A stretch of DNA of 64,000 nt from contig NC_042521.1 of NCBI RefSeq assembly GCF_900963305.1, forward strand, positions 1,069,428 to 1,133,427. Reading direction: 5' to 3'. The position numbers and the translations under genes are program-made. Each line of letters begins with the position of its first letter. Positions within the stretch are counted from its first letter, which is position 1. Source of the stretch: Echeneis naucrates (lineage: Eukaryota > Chordata > Actinopteri > Carangiformes > Echeneidae). This document shows, in pieces, positions 43,951 through 56,370 of the stretch. The notes below the pieces were generated by a model, which did no database searches, was not told the origin of the DNA, and saw nothing but the letters and a program-made list of their open reading frames with translations.

Positions 43951-44465
43951 TCCCTCAGTCAGACTGAACAGAAACTGAACTGACTGCTGCAGCTGGAAGA
44001 TACTGCAGAGACTGATACAGTTCACTGAGGACACACACACACACACACACACACACACTGTTCATATTATTTCCCTCCTTCCATCTCTTTGGAAATTCAT
44101 CTCCATCAGGCCTCATTAATCCAACTCATCATAAAATCAGCCTGTTTGCTGATGACTCCCTGTTATATATCACAGAATCCTCGTCTCCTCTTCATCAATA
44201 GATTCATCAGATCAGAGGTTAAAGCTGGATTTCTGCTTTCTTCCTCCTGTCCTGTTTGTTAAAATCCACATTTTGATGAAGAGGTCCACTGTGATTGGAC
44301 ATCAGGAGTCCTGATGGAAACATCATGATGTGTTGAGGACAGCTACACTTCACTGACTCTGTGTGTTTGCATATGTGTCCTGCCTCTCTGCTGCAGCCGT
44401 TAAGAGACCAGTGTTGATCAGTGTCTGTCCAGGCCTTTCAGAGACACCCACACGCCGGCAGCACC

Positions 44466-45007
44466 ATGATGATGTCACTGACTCTACTGCTGGCCACCCT
44501 GGGGCTCCTTGTTCAGGGTGAGACTCTCTTCTGAAAACTGGGCTTCAGGATGCAACCGGGTTCACCTCAGTGATGTTCTGCTGACTGAAACGAGCAGCGT
44601 TGACCTTCTTCCATCTGTTCTCCGTGTTAAAGAAATCATCCTCTTCTGTTTGGATGTCCAAGCTGGATTTGTCTCAATGACCTTCTCCTCTTTTTCATGT
44701 TTTCCAGGTTCATCAGGAGAAATCACCCTGACTCAGTCTCCTGGAGCTAAGTCTGTTAGTCCAGGTCAGACCGTCTCTATCAGCTGTAAAGCCAGTTCAA
44801 GTGTCAGTAACGACATTCACTGGTACCTTCAGAAACCTGGAGAATCTCCTAAACTCCTGATTTACTATGCCAACAACCGTTATACTGGAGTTCCAGAGCG
44901 TTTTAGTGGCAGTTATTCAAACACAGACTTCACTCTGACCATCAGTGGAGTTCAGACTGAAGATGCAGGAGTTTATTACTGTCAACAAAGTAACAGCTTC
45001 CCGTTCA
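44466..45007 (+). CDS. VB2, IgL variable gene, family B (leader 44466-44517, V exon 44708-45007)
   Basis: Intact. CDR1 [30 protein letters not shown]3 part QQSNSFPF. Its leader intron is about 13 bp shorter than those of VB1 and VB3, having lost CATCATCTTTGTC, so the frame happens to read through. Splice sites are unchanged. Octamer-like element 44365-44372. Its 3' flank switches abruptly, after CTGATCTGAACC, to the CA-tract flank used by family A (45068 on). Confidence 0.95.
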
Positions 45008-45035
45008 CACAGTGATACAACATCGTACAAAAACC
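45008..45035 (+). other. VB2 12-RSS
   Basis: CACAGTG, spacer ATACAACATCGT, ACAAAAACC. Confidence 0.95.
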
Positions 45036-45076
45036 TCCGTCAGCTAAAGAGGAACTGATCTGAACCAGTTCACTGA

Positions 45077-45110
<34 letters not shown>

Positions 45111-45329
45111 ACTGATCAGAGTTGAACTATTAAATCCTAAAAGATAGATGAATATGTTTTGTCAGATGTGGAAGTTTTCTTCCTTCAACTTTTCCACTCT
45201 GAATGAAATCAGCTGTTTCTTTTAATAGCTGCTGATGTTCAGTGAGTCCATCATCCAATCAGACATGGAAAAAAGTTTCTTTCAGCCAAAACATCAGTCA
45301 CCTCAACCTGACTGTCAGGAGATCAATGT

Positions 45330-46655
45330 TTTGGTCATTTTTCTTTAGAACATGAACATGAAATCATGGCCAGTGATTCCCTCTGTTGCCCCAAAACAAA
45401 GAAGTCGAGCTCATTGATTGAACCTCCGGACAGGGCAGGTGTTAAAGAGAAGACCTGCTTAAAGATCTCACTACTGTTTTCAGTTATACACCGTTTTGAG
45501 ATCACTGCTGTAGAGACATTTGTGTGCACTGAACTCGTTCTCTCAAAGAAAACACAGGAAAGATCAGACAGGCCCACATCAGACACAGTAACCTTTGAGA
45601 TGCTCAGAGTCTTAGAGATAAGTAGGTCAAGAGTGTGTCCTCTGTTGTGCGTGGCCTCTGTTACATGCTGAGTCAGCCCAAAGTTGTCCAGAGTGTTACT
45701 CAGGTCTTTAGTCTTTCTGTCCTGAGAGTTGTCCACATGGATGTTAAAGTCACCAACAATAATTATACGGTCAAAGTGAACACAGATCAGAGACAGCAGT
45801 TCACTGAGGTCATCAAAAACGTCTGCACAGCATTTTGGGGGTCTGTAAACATTCAGAAACAGGACTCTGGATGAGGCCTTCAGCTGGATAGTTATATATT
45901 CAAAAGACTGAAAACTTCCAGCAGATAAGTGCTGACATTGAAATGATTCATTCACCCACAATCAGAGTTTCAGGCCCAGCCTTTAGCTTTCCCTGTGGCC
46001 TTTTACTTTTTAACAGGTTTTCAGTCCTCGCCTTGCTGCTTTGGGATGGATGGTCATCCGACAGAGATCCAGAGTCCTTCGATAGTGGAGCAAATCTGTT
46101 CTGTAGTTTCACACTCTGTTGTGAACCTTCCCATTCACGGTTGTCCAGTCCTGATTCCTCCCATGTACGGGGTAGAAGAGCTCCTCTGTCTCGTAGGAAG
46201 TGAAGGCCAGTCAGTTTCATAGACTTCAGCTCGCCGTGTCCTGCCTGTGATACGTCCTCCCACTTCCAGGAGACATGATTTACTTTGTGGCTTTGCACCG
46301 ACAGACAGACAGTTCCAGGGAGGATTATCACTCCATGATTTATTATAATGCACAGAGTCTGCTTTCTTGGTCGTGTTATCTGTGCTCCTTAGCTGTGTGT
46401 TAGCTTGCTCACCTCCACTGTTTTGAATCAATGGAATGGAAAGAAATGGAATTTCCACACAGTCCGTTTACCTCCACATTTACTTCTAAGTAATGAAACT
46501 TCATCTGTAGTACTGCAATCTTCTGCAGGAGGCTGTAGTAGTCATTTTGGGTCTGATCACCTGGTAACCCGACTGCACCGGCATCTTTCTTCCCCATTTC
46601 ATCAATGCAATGACAAACGAGCTCATACATTCTAAGCTACAGCTGCAGGTAGACA
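45330..46655 (-). mobile_element. LINE with endonuclease domain, 5' end to mid-endonuclease/linker
   Basis: The - strand from 46655 starts a reading frame (MYELVCHCIDEMGKKDAGAV). It passes through the stretch shared with 1-490 and reaches an endonuclease: LFLNVYRPPKCCADVFDDL, RIIIVGDFNIHVDNSQ, LTQHVTEATHNRGHTLDLLI, then SDVGLSDLSCV where SDH would be expected. L2/CR1-type layout. No RT remains here, and the region between the first reading frame and the endonuclease looks deleted. Confidence 0.75.
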
Positions 46656-46925
46656 GAGGTGACTATTACAACATTCACATCAAGGTGGAGACCAAAGGAG
46701 ATGAAGTCAGAGCTGATAATAAGGCCAACAGTGACGTCAGAAATGATCATGTGTGCAAGTGAATCTACAAAAAGAATCTGAGAGAAAACGGTTCAACCTC
46801 AGCTCATTTCCATAGAGACACTTTGCATCAGCAGCACCATGCTCCAGTGCTCTGGGAGACTTTATAGTCCTGACAGTTGAAGACTGGAGGACTGACAGCT
46901 TTTCCTTCATCACAACACAACACAC

Positions 46926-47402
46926 ATGAAAAACATGACTCTGATCTCCGTCCTCATCTGGACTCTCCTCTGCTGCTGCTTCACAGGTAAAGTCCAGAGA
47001 ATCAAACTCCTCTATGAACATCCGTCCCTCTGAAATGAAGCCCACAAAACCAGGTTTCTGTCTCTGTGTCCTCAGAGTCCAGAGGACAGGTCACAGTGAC
47101 TCAGTCGCCTGGAGCACTGAGCTCTGCTGTGGGAGGCTCCGCCAGGATCACCTGTAGGACCAGTCAGAATGTTTATGTTTACAGCAACAACCACCGTTTA
47201 TCCTGGTACCAACAGAGAGATGGAGAAAAACCTAAACTCCTTATTTATGATGCTTCCACTCGAGCATCAGGGATTCCAGAACGTTTTACAGGAAGTGGAT
47301 CAAACTCTGACTTCACTCTGACCATCAGTGGAGTCCAGACTGAAGATGCAGCAGTTTATTACTGTCAGAGTAGACACTACATCAACAGTCAGTGGGTGTT
47401 CA
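46926..47402 (+). CDS. V15, IgL variable gene, family A (leader 46926-46986, V exon 47076-47402)
   Basis: Intact. Keeps QSPG. CDR1 [16 protein letters not shown]2 region [18 protein letters not shown]3 part [12 protein letters not shown], with a charged Arg not seen in any other copy. Octamer 46821-46828. Counterpart of V4, with family-B-type flank, but with a longer CDR1. Confidence 0.95.
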
Positions 47403-47430
47403 CACAGTGATACAACGGCGTACAAAAACC
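47403..47430 (+). other. V15 12-RSS
   Basis: CACAGTG, spacer ATACAACGGCGT (unique change), ACAAAAACC. Confidence 0.95.
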
Positions 47431-47569
47431 TCGGTCAGCTGAAGAGGAACTGATCTGAACCAACAGCTGCTCTGAAACACAAACACTAGAGGTCTGACTG
47501 TGACATATTCTCATGTTGAAAAGTTTTCATGTTACCTGATGTAAATAAAACACACCAGTTCACCACAAA

Positions 47570-50150
47570 AGCAGTTTAATAACACATATATATATTTGCC
47601 GGGACCAGTTTTTGTTCCGACTTTCGGTTTCAAGTCGGCTATAAAAAATGCTGCCCCTCTACGATCATCCACCTTCAACAGGGCCTCACCGTTTCTAAAA
47701 GATCCAACGGATTTAAGAGCACAACTATTTGAGGTGTTCTTTGGAGGGAGGGAGTTTTTCGAGACCGGAATGATCTGTTGGCGTTTTCTGATGATATTCT
47801 CTCTCAGCGATACAGATTTTCTGCTGATTGAATACGTTACATATGCAGTCTCTTGGAGCCATATGTAAGTAATGCAACAAAACGCAGCCATGCACTCACT
47901 GCAGTTCAAACAGCGTGCATCGCACTGCGTTTTTTTGCCATTGGCACCTTCCTGCATTCAGTCAGTGATGCTGATAATCTGAGCGAAAACACTGTTTGTC
48001 GCGTTATTCCAAAGGTTGTTCTAAACTGCTGAATATGTTTGTAGTGTTCCATGGTCACTTACCAGCGCTTACAATAAAGGAGGTAATGTACATGAATTAG
48101 TTCACCATATTTCATGTTTAACGTTGTATAAATGTAATATTTACACCTAATTCCTAAATAGGGTTCCCCGGGGTCCTAGGGGCCACTGATTGCACTCACA
48201 TACCCATCACTGGGCCCTTGGGGGAACATGAGGCCGATTTTGTGAACAGGAAGTCCTTTCACAGTGTCATTGTTCAGGTAAACTGATTTATTTGTCATGT
48301 TATTGGTGGTGGCTCATGTGCACATTGCATGCAATTATATTATTAGTGCTGCATACGACACTTTTCTCATCGATCAGATATCTTCATTCAGCACCGAAGA
48401 TGTTACAGGAGATGGGTCACCATCAATAAGGGAAAATATTCCCTTTCAGCAGCCTTCACTGGTACCTTAACTGTTTCAGTGCTTTCATTGTGAAACTAAT
48501 CTGGGACACCTTTGCAGATGACTTGTGACAATCAGCAGTTGGTCACAAGTGTGGATGCCAGATGGCCTGGCTCAGTCCATGACTCACAGACCCTCTGAGA
48601 GTCTATTCTGGTCACCAGCTTGAGCAAGGAATGGCAAATGGCTATACACAATTGTATTCTATTCTTGTTTATTTGTAGCACAAAGTAATTTCCTTTGCCT
48701 TTGTTAACAGGGCTTTTTGATGGTCTTCTTCTGGGGGACAGAGGATATCCCTGCACCCTATCCTGACCCACAGACACCACCAGAGCGTGGCTTCAATGTG
48801 GCACTTAGCAAGTGCAGGGTCGTGATAGAAATGACTTTTGGGGTCATCAAGTCCAGATTCAACTGTCTCCGTGGCCTGAGGGTTTCTCCTGACGGGGCCT
48901 TTGGGATTAGAACCGCATGTGCGGTGTTGCACAATGTGGCCAGCATACGAAAAGGAAGGAGCCCTCGTGTGCCGCTGGTGGCAGCTGACGTGGTGGACCC
49001 CATCACCCTTGACAACCCAAATGGTGCAGCCAACAGACGAGCCATCACCCAGCAATTTTTCAGTGATTAAAAAAAAACATGAAAAACACAGCAATGAACT
49101 GCTGTGTTTTATTGTTTATGGAAGTTCAGCCTTTTCTGGGGGGAAAGTAGCAATAAGTACACGATGTGAATCATGCTGAACAACACATTAAAGTACCATT
49201 TAGTGTTGTACCTTTTCTCACATTGCAGTTGATCTTTAACTTTAATTTCTTGATTTCCAGCTCTTTTTTTTCATATTATCCAACTCAAGAGTCCTTTTTT
49301 AAAGGGCCCTCACATTGTCTGCTCCAACCTGTATTAATACGACATTGAGGTGTTCATCAAGCAACAGAGAGGAGTCAGATAGACGTTTCAGTTATGTTGG
49401 TGTACTGTGTTCATTATTCACTTATGTGCTCTTGGTCAGGATTACTTAAAAAAAAAAAAAGTAGACGTAGAACTGCTACTGAATGATAAAACCCTGACCC
49501 CTTTTTTGTGGGCCTACAAGTGGAGGCCACAGGCTGAAGGGGAGGGTTGGACAATGTCCTCTGCCTGTGACATGAGCAAGAAACCTCATTATTTCTAATT
49601 TAAAAAGATTGATTTCATTTGTACATTGAATTCTTATTTAGATTATAAAGATATCTGCCCCCAAAGGTACCTCTGAATACACTGAAAGTGTCTCCTCATC
49701 ATTGATCTCCACCTGTGGAATAGTTTAAGGGAAATGAATAAAGTGGATTTAAAACAGCACACAAAGATGAGACATGACAATTTCCTGTGTGGGGGTCAGT
49801 CAGGGTGTGTGTTGGCAGCTTGACCAAAACTACAGCGTCTCCTTCAACTGTACATTAGATGAAGACTTTTCTCATTTGAGAAACAATAAATATGCATTTA
49901 GTATTTAACCACCAAAGCACTTACACATACCCTGGACAAACAGTTGCTGCTGGGAGCTGCCAGCTGCAGGGTCTGACTGAACACCCCGTTGTATCCCCTC
50001 CATGATCGGCCGCCCTTCATTGTTTGAAAAGGCCAGCTCCTCTGAGGCTGTGTGATCTGCTGGAGCGGCCTTCTCCTCTAATTTTTCTTCTTGTTTGCTT
50101 CAGATGATATTGTCAGTGTGTCATCCACATTATACTAAAAGAGTGATGAA
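47570..50150 (+). mobile_element. PIF/Harbinger DNA transposon, copy 2 (dead)
   Basis: Duplicate of 11100-13670. Transposase relic from about 47740 to 49070; Myb-like tail on - at about 50090-49930. It shares the TGA inside RFSAD(stop)IRYIC with copy 1. Confidence 0.85.
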
Positions 50151-50167
50151 TGCACAGCAAATACAAA

Positions 50168-50386
50168 CCACTTTGGATGACATTCTTGTGCTCGGTCCAG
50201 ATTTGCTGCCAAAACCGTTTTGCAGTGCCGGTATTACAACTAAGAGAACAAAAAGTAGAAAATAGCTTCGACTTTATCACAAATCACACAAATCAAATAA
50301 ATTTCACTTTGATTTGGCCCCAATCTAAGAGATTTCCAGGTATCCTTCATGCTGAGACAATGTCAGGGAGGGAATTAAAGTCATCA
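50168..50386. other. 218-bp segment absent from copy 1
   Basis: Unrecognised AT-rich sequence between AAATACAAACCA and CATCAAAC. Copy 1 joins these two strings directly at about 13708. Confidence 0.6.
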
Positions 50387-50394
50387 AACCGAAT

Positions 50395-50575
50395 CAGATC
50401 ACATTTATTTGTATCGCGCCAAATCATAACAGCTACATCAAGACACTTTACATATAAAGCAACATTGAGACCAGACTCTTTATAAAACTATTGAAAGAGA
50501 CCCAACAGATCCCGAAGAGCTAGCACTTGGCGACAGTGGCAAGGAAAAACTTCCTTTAAGAGGCAGTCATATGAT
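50395..50575. repeat. Common fish dispersed repeat, copy of 13705-13905
   Basis: Near-identical sequence; see 13705. Confidence 0.6.
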
Positions 50576-50736
50576 GATGTTTATGATATATCTGATATTA
50601 CAGAGGCGATATTGACTTACACATTTACGTGATCTGGATATTTTTTGCCATTCTTCCTCTCTCGCCTTGTTTGCTGAAACAGTGTTGCTTTTTGCTGTTA
50701 ATATAAATCTGAATTCATTGTAACTTTATATAAAAA

Positions 50737-50985
50737 CTATTTGTTCCTCTTGGGTGAAATACGCAGCACGTGATCGCTCCATTTTTCTGTGGAAATCGTG
50801 TCAAATGACAGTAAACACCCATTTTTATGTGAACATGGACAGAGCCTGATGAGGAAAGTCTGGGCCGACAAATCAAGTTCATAACCATCGTCGGGATACT
50901 CGTTATCTCTGGATGGAGCTTTGGCTTTGTCGAGCCAGCTCACCCAAAGAAAGCCCGGTTCTGATGACCTTCCTTCGTAGTACAC
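50737..50985 (-). other. Unrecognised open frame, copy of 14064-14312
   Basis: One residue differs by eye (CSHKNGC here, CSHKKGC there). Confidence 0.3.
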
Positions 50986-51380
50986 CCCTCTGGTCTGCAG
51001 GGGTCAGGACCGACCAAAACTGGTCCAAGGAAGGAACAGTACTGAACCACAGACTCTATGAACACATGAACAGAACCTCTGTGGTTCCATTTACTGGGAA
51101 ATATTGACTGGTCACAACTTTAATTAGCTCAACACAACACAGCATTTTGTCACAACATATGTGAACTTTGTTTGTCTGAAAGTTCTGACCTGGAACTGCT
51201 GAGACAGCATGATCTGACTAAGACAAAGAAACACAACTCAGAAAAAAACTCAGTCAGCTCATTTCCATAGAGACACTTTGCATCAGCAGCACCATGCTCC
51301 AGTGCTCTGGGAGACTTTATAGTCCTGACAGTTGAAGACTGGAGGACTGACAGCTTTTCCTTCATCACAACACAACACAC

Positions 51381-51857
51381 ATGAAAAACATGACTCTGAT
51401 CTCCGTCCTCATCTGGACTCTCCTCTGCTGCTGCTTCACAGGTAAAGTCCAGAGAATCAAACTCCTCTATGAACATCCGTCCCTCTGAAATGAAGCCCAC
51501 AAAACCAGGTTTCTGTCTCTGTGTCCTCAGAGTCCAGAGGACAGGTCACAGTGACTCAGCCTGGAGCACTGAGCTCTGCTGTGGGAGGCTCCGCCAGGAT
51601 CACCTGTAGGACCAGTCAGGATGTTTATGTTTACAACAACAAGTACCACCGTTTATCCTGGTACCAACAGAGAGATGGAGAAAAACCTAAACTCCTTATT
51701 TACTCTGCTTCCACTCGAGCATCAGGGATTCCAGAACGTTTTACAGGAAGTGGATCAAACTCTGACTTCACTCTGACCATCAGTGGAGTCCAGACTGAAG
51801 ATGCAGCAGTTTATTACTGTCAGAGTTTTCACTACCCCAACAGTCAGCATGTGTTCA
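51381..51857 (+). CDS. V16, IgL variable gene, family A (leader 51381-51441, V exon 51531-51857)
   Basis: Intact. Lacks the QSPG Ser codon. Long CDR1 [14 protein letters not shown], matching V19 except for LSW/LAW; CDR2 region [18 protein letters not shown]3 part [12 protein letters not shown]. Octamer 51276-51283. CA tract 51966-51995, then VB3 flank. The upstream segment about 51171-51224 is inverted relative to the V5 upstream region. Confidence 0.95.
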
Positions 51858-51885
51858 CACAGTGAAAAAGCGTCGTACAAAAACC
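51858..51885 (+). other. V16 12-RSS
   Basis: CACAGTG, spacer AAAAAGCGTCGT, ACAAAAACC. Confidence 0.95.
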
Positions 51886-51963
51886 TCCCTCAGTCAGACT
51901 GAAGAGGAACTGAACTGACTGCTGCAGCTGGAAGATACTGCAGAGACTGATACAGTTCACTGA

Positions 51964-51998
<35 letters not shown>

Positions 51999-52402
51999 TC
52001 ATATTATTTCCCTCCTTCCATCTCTTTGGAAATTCATCTCCATCAGGCCTCATTAATCCAACTCATCATAAAATCAGCCTGTTTGCTGATGACTCCCTGT
52101 TATATATCACAGAATCCTCGTCTTCTCTTCATCAACAGATTCATCAGATCAGAGGTTAAAGCTGGATTTCTGCTTTCTTCCTCCTGTCCTGTTTGTTAAA
52201 ATCCACATTTTGATGAAGAGGTCCACTGTGATTGGACATCAGGAGTCCTGATGGAAACATCATGATGTGTTGAGGACAGCTACACTTCACTGACTCTGTG
52301 TGTTTGCATATGTGTCCTGCCTCTCTGCTGCAGCCGTTAAGAGACCAGTGTTGATCAGTGTCTGTCCAGGCCTTTCAGAGACACCCACACGCCGGCAGCA
52401 CC

Positions 52403-52957
52403 ATGATGATGTCACTGACTCTACTGCTGGCCACCCTGGGGCTCCTTGTTCAGGGTGAGACTCTCTTCTGAAAACTGGGCTTCAGGATGCAACCGGGTTC
52501 ACCTCAGTGATGTTCTGCTGACTGAAACGAGCAGCGTTGACCTTCTTCCATCTGTTCTCCGTGTTAAAGAAATCATCCTCTTCTGTTTGGATGTCCATCA
52601 TCTTTGTCCAAGCTGGATTTGTCTCAATGACCTTCTCCTCTTTTTCATGTTTTCCAGGTTCATCAGGAGAAATCACCCTGACTCAGTCTCCTGGAGCTAA
52701 GTCTGTTAGTCAAGGCCAGACCGTCTCTATCAGCTGTAAAGCCAGTTCAAGTATCAGTAGCAACCTTCACTGGTACCTTCAGAAAACTGGAGAAACCACC
52801 AAACTTCTTATCAGATATGCTTCAACCCGTCAGTCTGGAGTTCCAGAGCGTTTTAGTGGCAGTTATTCAAACACAGACTTCACTCTGACCATCAGTGGAG
52901 TTCAGACTGAAGATGCAGGAGTTTATTACTGTCAACAAAGTAACAGCTTCCTGTTCA
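52403..52957 (+). CDS. VB3, IgL variable gene, family B (leader 52403-52454, V exon 52658-52957)
   Basis: Intact. CDR1 [30 protein letters not shown] departs from VB1 and VB2 at the usually conserved KPGE (KTGE) and at LLIY (LLIR); CDR3 part QQSNSFLF. Octamer-like element 52302-52309. These framework 2 changes might affect pairing with the heavy chain, but the frame is open. Confidence 0.95.
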
Positions 52958-52985
52958 CACAGTGATACAACGTCGTACAAAAACC
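52958..52985 (+). other. VB3 12-RSS
   Basis: CACAGTG, spacer ATACAACGTCGT, ACAAAAACC. Confidence 0.95.
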
Positions 52986-53159
52986 TCCGTCAGCTGAAGA
53001 GGAACTGATCTGAACCAACAGCTGCTCTGAAACACAAACACTAGAGGTCTGACTGTGACATATTCTCATGTTGAAAAGTTTTCAAGTTACCATTTGTGAA
53101 TAAAACACACAAGTTCCCCAGAAAAGAAGTTTAAAAAAAGAAACTAGAAAAACATCTTA

Positions 53160-53780
53160 AACCTATCTGACCTACCGTAGAAGAAGTCCGCCAGAGAATA
53201 CCTTTTACAGTTTTACATGCTGGGGAGCCATTTGTTGGAGTATTTTAATTTGCTATACATCAATACAACCTTAGATTTCAATTTTTAATAATGTGTATTG
53301 ACCTTTGTCCATATTAACTAAATAAGTTGCCAATAAGTTGCAAAATGCAAAATGCAATAAACCACAAAAAAAGAAAATCTTTTCTAAAAACACATTTTTT
53401 CCCAAATATAGAAATGACATATTTGTATATTTGACAAATTGTAAATGTAAATAAGTTACATAAAATCCTTTCAAACTACAACAAATGTATTTTTAGTGTG
53501 TTCATTGCTTAATTTGTGAGGTACACAAAATTTTAGAAACTTAACCACACGAAAATAAAATGAACATTCTGAACAATATTCAAAAAGATGGCATGTTCAT
53601 TAAAATAAACTATTTATAAGAATGCAATCTTAGTTTTGATAGCTTTCTTGTTTTTAGCAAAAGATATCGATTTAAAACACATTTTTTTTAAGGAAAAAAA
53701 AACGGTTTCATTTTGGCCAATTTGCATTTGTGGGTGTAAAACTTCGCAAAAATTATAACGAGACTGATTAAAGAATATTC
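53160..53780. other. AT-rich gene-free stretch
   Basis: Low-complexity AT-rich sequence; nothing recognised on either strand. Confidence 0.5.
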
Positions 53781-53784
53781 TTAA

Positions 53785-54025
53785 TCAACTGAAGTGTCAC
53801 TCTTTCAAAAACCAAAAAGCACGTTTAAAGTCACAGAGGATACTATTTAAAATAAACCTACAAATATCTTGCCACAGTTTCCGGGTATCTTTACATTTCC
53901 AGAACAGAGGGACTACAGTCTCAGTATAACAGTCACAGTCGGCACATTTTAGATCTGTATCATCATGTTTGAATTTGATTTTAAGGTTGTTTTTGCAGCC
54001 AAATGGGTTGAAGCCAGACACACCA
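53785..54025 (-). mobile_element. L1/Tx1-like LINE C-terminal fragment
   Basis: The - strand reads DLKCADCDCYTETVVPLFWK, then CKDTRKLWQDICRFI: the cysteine-rich tail found after RT in L1/Tx1 elements. Isolated fragment. Confidence 0.7.
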
Positions 54026-54079
54026 GTAAAGGGAACATCAAGTTACAGAAGCAGAGATAAGACTACACATTGATAGTTG

Positions 54080-55880
54080 TGTTGTGAAGCTGAAATTAAC
54101 GTAGCATGGCATTAAGTCACTTGGTGGGGGTGTGTGTCTCTACGTCAATAAAAACTGCTGTAATACGGTGATTGTCAGGGAGACACTGTGCACCAAAGAC
54201 ATTGAACTATTGTCCGCATCCCTGCAACCATTTTATCTCCCCAGTGAATTTCCACAGTTATTTATTACTGTTGTTTATGTTCAGCCGAAGGCTAACGCTG
54301 ATGTAGCCACCCAGGCTATGCTAACAACAGCACAGCGGCTGCAGTGGTTAGCACCGGACGCATCACACTTGATTTTGGGAGATTTTAATCATTGCAAACC
54401 GTCAAAGTCCCCGGACATGCAAAATGTCTGGACCTTAGCTTTGGAGCTATAAAAGGAGCTATAAATCCTTCAGCAGAGCTCCACTCAGTATCTTCGATCA
54501 CAACATGGTTTATTTGGTTACGTCCTACAAATGGGTCCTGAAGAGGAACAAGCAGTTCCGGTCTGGTCAGAGGAATCAATCCAGGAATGTTTCCACAGTA
54601 CGGATTGGGATTTGTTCTCAAATGTTTGCGAGGATATTGATGAATTAACTGATGTTATTTTATCGTATGTTTCTTTTTGTGAGGCCTCCATCATTCCACG
54701 GAAAGACATTTTCTTTTACCCCAATAATAAGCCTTGGATGACTAAAAGTGTCAAAGCTGTGATTAATCAGAAAAATATTTGCTTTTCTCTGGGTGACGCT
54801 GCTTAATATAGGGAGATTCAAAAACAACTCAAAAAGGAACTTCAACTTGCCAAGAGCAGGTATAAGAACAAGGTTGAGAACATGCTGAGTGCATCGGATG
54901 GATGGCATCGGAAGGTGTGTTCTTAAGAACTGGTGCTGACCTGCTGGCAGACATACTTTTATTTTTTCTGTGTCCCTCCAGCTTCACAAGGTCCCCTCAC
55001 TTTGGAAGGATTCCATTATTGTTCCAGTTCCCAAATCGCTAAATGACTTTAGACCTGTGTCATTAACTTCTCTTGTTATGAATTGGAGAAAATTGTCAAG
55101 GAAACACTTCTGACCTGTGTTCAAGATAACCTGGACCCACTGCAGTTCGCTGACAAGTCAAGCAGAGGTGTTGAAGATGCTTTAGCCACTCTTTTAAATC
55201 TTGACTCTTCTTGAGGGAGCCAAGACTTTTACCCGTCTTTTATAGATTGTTCATTTGCTTTGAACTGCAGACAGCCACATATTTTAGCAGAAAGATTAGG
55301 GGACTTCCACAGCATCGATCCTGGTCTGACAGCCTGGCTTTTGGACTTTTTAACAGAAAGGCCACAACGTGTGAGGATCAAAGGTGTTCTATCAGACATT
55401 CTCGTCTCCTTCACTGGAGCACCTCAGGGCTGTGTCCTCTCACCATTACTGTTTGTTCTGTACACAATTGAGTGCCGTAGCCAACGTGTGGGGCGTCACA
55501 TCTTGAAATTTGCAGATGCCTCAGTAATTGTGTCCTTCCTGACCTTGGCCCTGGAGTGAAGGAATTCACAGACTGGTGTTCCTCATCCTTTATGTCCATC
55601 AACGTGTCAAAGGCTAAAGAAATGCTGATAGCCTTTCATAAACATCTGTCAGTCTCCCCTCCTCTTGTCATTGAGGATGAAACCATCGAGCTGGTCAATA
55701 ATTATAAGTATCTTGGCACTAACATTGATGACAAGCTGTCTTCTGATTTCCACATTGATGCCGCTTGCAAAAAGTCACATCAACGCATGTATTTTTATTG
55801 TGAACTGTAGAATTTTAATGTTGACAGCACTTGTTGAAAATGTTTTATTCTTGTTTTATTGAATCTGTTTTGGCCTTTTC
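54080..55880 (+). mobile_element. Jockey/CR1-superfamily LINE, endonuclease to thumb, degraded
   Basis: + strand pieces in order: endonuclease (CTKDIELLSASLQPFYLPSE, LILGDFNHCKPS; 54132-54452), linker (EESIQECFHSTDWDLFSNV, IIPRKDIFFYPNNKPWMTK), RT (RPQRVRIKGVLSDI, GAPQGCVLSPLLFVLYTIE, KFADASVIV in place of FADD), and thumb (INVSKAKEMLIAFHK, NNYKYLGTNIDDKL). Many frame breaks. It ends near an A-rich stretch at 55903-55932. Confidence 0.85.
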
Positions 55881-55932
55881 TTTTAATTGCTGGTAATTTC
55901 CCTAAAAAAAAACACACAAAAAAAAAAAAACA

Positions 55933-56338
55933 GATCAGAGGGAATAGTGACAGTGTGCAGGAAAATTACAGTCGTTAACCTGAATGACCTTACGGATATG
56001 TACAAGTTCAGAACCGTAAGTACGGCCTGCTCACTCCTCACTGAGCAGAGCCTTCCCTGGCTGCTGAGTTAGGATTGCTCACAGTTCAACTAGACAGTTG
56101 AAGTCAGTTTTAATGAGGACAAACATGAAAAACTGAAGGCCGAAGGCAGTGAGATATTCAGCAGAAATATGTTTTAATTCATCATGATGTTTCTTCATCA
56201 GAGACTGATACATGAAAGAACAGAGACAAAATGAAGAAGTTCAGATATTTGACCAACATTTATTACAATGAAGCAGTTAAATTAGACCTAAAACAGAAAC
56301 AGGTTTTCTTTTCTATCTGAGTAGAAACTGGAAAGATG
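55933..56338. other. Spacer before V17
   Basis: No gene to about 56080. Then comes the shared V-upstream flank, including the hairpin TTCAACTAGACAGTTGAA (56085-56102 approx.) and the 83-bp segment in the same orientation as 5193. Confidence 0.5.
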
Positions 56339-56360
56339 TCATATCACAGGAGTCCCTGTT

Positions 56361-56370
56361 GGAGCTCTGG
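56361..56370 (+). promoter_or_regulatory. V17 promoter with the octamer region deleted
   Basis: The sequence runs CTGTTGGAG directly into CTCTGGGAGAC. In all other family-A copies 55 bp containing CTTTGCAT lie between. The TATA-like box downstream is retained. Confidence 0.85.

Larger units (their letters stand above)
46680..51865 (+). repeat. Segmental duplication unit V15-Harbinger-V16 (copy of 10238-15188)
   Basis: See the unit at 10238. This copy retains about 218 bp (50168-50386) that the other lacks. Confidence 0.85.
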
